Shown: in pieces, positions 4,598-5,790 of the stretch
Position numbering within the stretch: position 1 is the stretch's first letter
Layout of the letters: the number at the start of each line of letters is the position of its first letter
Source: Blautia sp.
GTDB lineage: Bacteria; Bacillota; Clostridia; Lachnospirales; Lachnospiraceae
DNA: 5,790 bases
NCBI GenBank assembly: GCA_017515945.1
Contig: JAFWDX010000453.1
Span: 1 to 5,790 of the forward strand
Direction: 5' to 3'
Notes under the pieces: generated by a model
The model's database searches: none
What the model was told of the DNA's origin: nothing
The model's input: only the letters and a program-made list of their open reading frames with translations
Made by a program: the position numbers and the translations under genes

Positions 4598-5790
4598 TCA
4601 CTCTCCTGTTTCCTGAATACAGTTTTCACCGCCATAGCCGTCTTCTATTGCTCCGGGGTGTTTCTGTATTGGGCTTGATGTTTCCTGAATGCAGTATTCG
4701 CCGCCATAACCATCCCAGAGGGAGCCGTCTGTCCGGACAGAAACATCCCTGAGAGACAGTCCATGGATGCCTCTTGCGTAAACGCCATAGATCGGACTTT
4801 CCAGACGACCGTCACCGTCGCAGGGGCGCAGATCATAGCCCTCGAGCGGCCATTTTGACATCTTTTTCAGGTTCAGCTCCACTCCATCCAGTACGACATC
4901 CTCGATCGGATTCTCTTCCATTCCGCAGATAAAGACGCCGTTTTCTCCGGTACAGTGGACATCCCGGATCCGGACGTCCCGGATCTTACCCACGCCGAGT
5001 CCCTGATGGCGTTCCAGCGCGGTGATGGCGATGGCTTCTCCCCTGCCCCAGTAAGACGGAGCAAAACGGCGGGTCTCGATGATCAGCCCGCGGATCCGGA
5101 CATTTTCGATATTCCCGTGATCCCGCAGCTGCAGTGAAACGCCGCGGTGCGTCCCTGTGATCACACAGTTTTCGATCAGGATATTCCGGAAATCGCTTTC
5201 GCTCTCCGTTCCGAATTTGATGGCCGCACTGGTGGATTTGAGGGTACATCCACTGATGATCACGTTTTCTGTGGGACCATACGCCCGGTATGCGCCGGAG
5301 GTCTTGAGCACGATGCTGTCGTCCGCTGTTTCGATATGGCAGCCTGTGATGCGCACGTTTCTGCAGTGGTCCGGATCAATGCCGTCACAGTTGGCCATCT
5401 TGAGATTGTTGAGGATCCGGATCCCGTCGACGAGTACGTCTTCACAGCCGACCATGTGCAGAGTCCAGAAGCCGGAGCGGGTAAGCGTAACATTTTTGAC
5501 GGTGAGATGACGGATATTTTCAAGAAAGATCAGCGGTGTCCGGGGATACCATGCGCCATCGATAAAGTATTGGCCCTGGTCCCCATAATAGATCTCCTCC
5601 GACCCGTCGATGGTGCCATAGCCAGTGATCCGGACATTTTCGGCACCGGCCGCAAAGATAAAGAAATTGGCTGGCTTGCCCGCATATTCACAGTTCACAT
5701 ATGACGGCACGTTCCGCGTGGTATCCAGATCGGCAAAGCGGGCATAGTCCTCCAGGTTATCGCTCCCCTTCAGCACGGCCCCGCTCTCGA
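4598..5790 (-). CDS. GH28-type (polygalacturonase-like) beta-helix glycosidase, 5' end off window
   Basis: A right-handed parallel beta-helix protein of glycoside hydrolase family 28, whose members hydrolyse pectic polysaccharides. The reading frame stays open to the window edge; the first complete codons read ESGAVLKGSDNLEDY, a conserved internal GH28 segment, so the true start and any signal peptide are outside. 396 codons are visible. Repeated NV.I/NV.V strand motifs continue throughout (ENVRITGYGTIDG, KNVTLTRSGFW, RNVRITGCHIE). The NCDGID motif (Asp codon 5384-5386) and the ADD motif (5318-5323) supply the expected acidic residues. The usual GHG is replaced by SAAIKFGTES, and no clear RIK is present (SLQLRD instead). 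This points to a divergent subgroup, so substrate is uncertain. The C-terminal tail has a 12-residue duplication. It ends 2 nt before cobQ. Confidence 0.88.
   Translation of the reverse strand, partial: ESGAVLKGSDNLEDYARFADLDTTRNVPSYVNCEYAGKPANFFIFAAGAENVRITGYGTIDGSEEIYYGDQGQYFIDGAWYPRTPLIFLENIRHLTVKNVTLTRSGFWTLHMVGCEDVLVDGIRILNNLKMANCDGIDPDHCRNVRITGCHIETADDSIVLKTSGAYRAYGPTENVIISGCTLKSTSAAIKFGTESESDFRNILIENCVITGTHRGVSLQLRDHGNIENVRIRGLIIETRRFAPSYWGRGEAIAITALERHQGLGVGKIRDVRIRDVHCTGENGVFICGMEENPIEDVVLDGVELNLKKMSKWPLEGYDLRPCDGDGRLESPIYGVYARGIHGLSLRDVSVRTDGSLWDGYGGEYCIQETSSPIQKHPGAIEDGYGGENCIQETGE
4603..4607 (-). promoter_or_regulatory. cobQ ribosome binding site inside the GH28 3' end
   Basis: AGGAG on the minus strand lies 7 nt before the ATG at 4595 and within the last codons of the GH28 gene. 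It decides the cobQ start against the upstream GTG at 4601 and implies that ribosomes finishing GH28 can re-initiate on cobQ. Confidence 0.8.
4607..4714 (-). repeat. Duplicated 36-bp segment in the GH28 C-terminal tail
   Basis: Segments 4679-4714 and 4607-4642 encode DGYGGEYCIQET and DGYGGENCIQET, identical at 11 of 12 residues, separated by 36 bp encoding SSPIQKHPGAIE (offset 72 bp). The second copy ends two codons before the stop and directly next to the cobQ ribosome binding site. Codons differ at several silent positions, so the duplication is not brand new or has been partly diversified. Confidence 0.85.

Noticed and set aside
4599..4601. GTG as the cobQ start codon
   Set aside because: It would be only 1 nt from the AGGAG site and overlaps the GH28 stop. 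The ATG at 4595 has a 7-nt spacer and gives the family-typical N-terminus.
5774..5776. GTG as the start codon of the GH28 gene
   Set aside because: The frame stays open upstream to the window edge, and the preceding codons (ESGA) continue the conserved GH28 segment, so this is an internal valine codon.

Overview
The window looks like chromosomal DNA from a Firmicute of the class Clostridia, most likely a Lachnospiraceae-type gut or rumen anaerobe. Three observations support this. The order is rplU-prp-rpmA-obgE with no spo0B between rpmA and obgE. L27 carries the N-terminal extension that Firmicutes remove with the Prp protease. Strong AGGAGG-type ribosome binding sites precede most of the genes. 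The family-level assignment is inference. All six supported genes lie on the minus strand, so the reading order runs from high to low coordinates. No plus-strand gene is supported.

Right part (2901-5790): the C-terminal portion of a GH28-type parallel beta-helix glycosidase, whose 5' end lies beyond the window edge. It is followed after 2 nt by a cobyric acid synthase gene (cobQ/cbiP). The cobQ ribosome binding site lies inside the last GH28 codons, so the two are almost certainly co-transcribed, although their functions have no obvious link. CobQ is longer than usual because seven in-frame 36-bp repeats (12 residues each) fill the loop between the YEIHMG motif and the catalytic-His motif of its glutamine amidotransferase domain. 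The GH28 C-terminal tail contains its own 12-residue duplication with a 24-residue offset.

Middle (2522-2900, 379 nt without a gene): this holds, in minus-strand order, two tandem 38-bp palindromic units, an 8-bp inverted repeat, two tandem 20-bp direct repeats, an A/T-rich block, a very good sigma-A promoter (TTGACG-17-TATTAT with extended -10 TG), and a leader of about 84 nt that occupies the position of the Firmicute L21 leader RNA.

Left part (94-2521): rplU (L21), prp (the protease that trims L27), rpmA (L27) and obgE (ribosome-assembly GTPase), a 50S-biogenesis operon. A strong intrinsic terminator sits directly after rpmA, followed by a second, 46-nt imperfect palindrome in the long obgE leader. 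ObgE is therefore probably expressed by partial readthrough or from an unrecognised promoter. A 15-bp-stem palindrome lies at the far left edge, downstream of obgE.

I do not see a new defence, mobile or CRISPR system. The least explained content is the set of tandem repeats between about 2665 and 4714: the cobQ minisatellite, the GH28 tail duplication, the 38-bp palindromic pair and the 20-bp pair in front of the rplU promoter.
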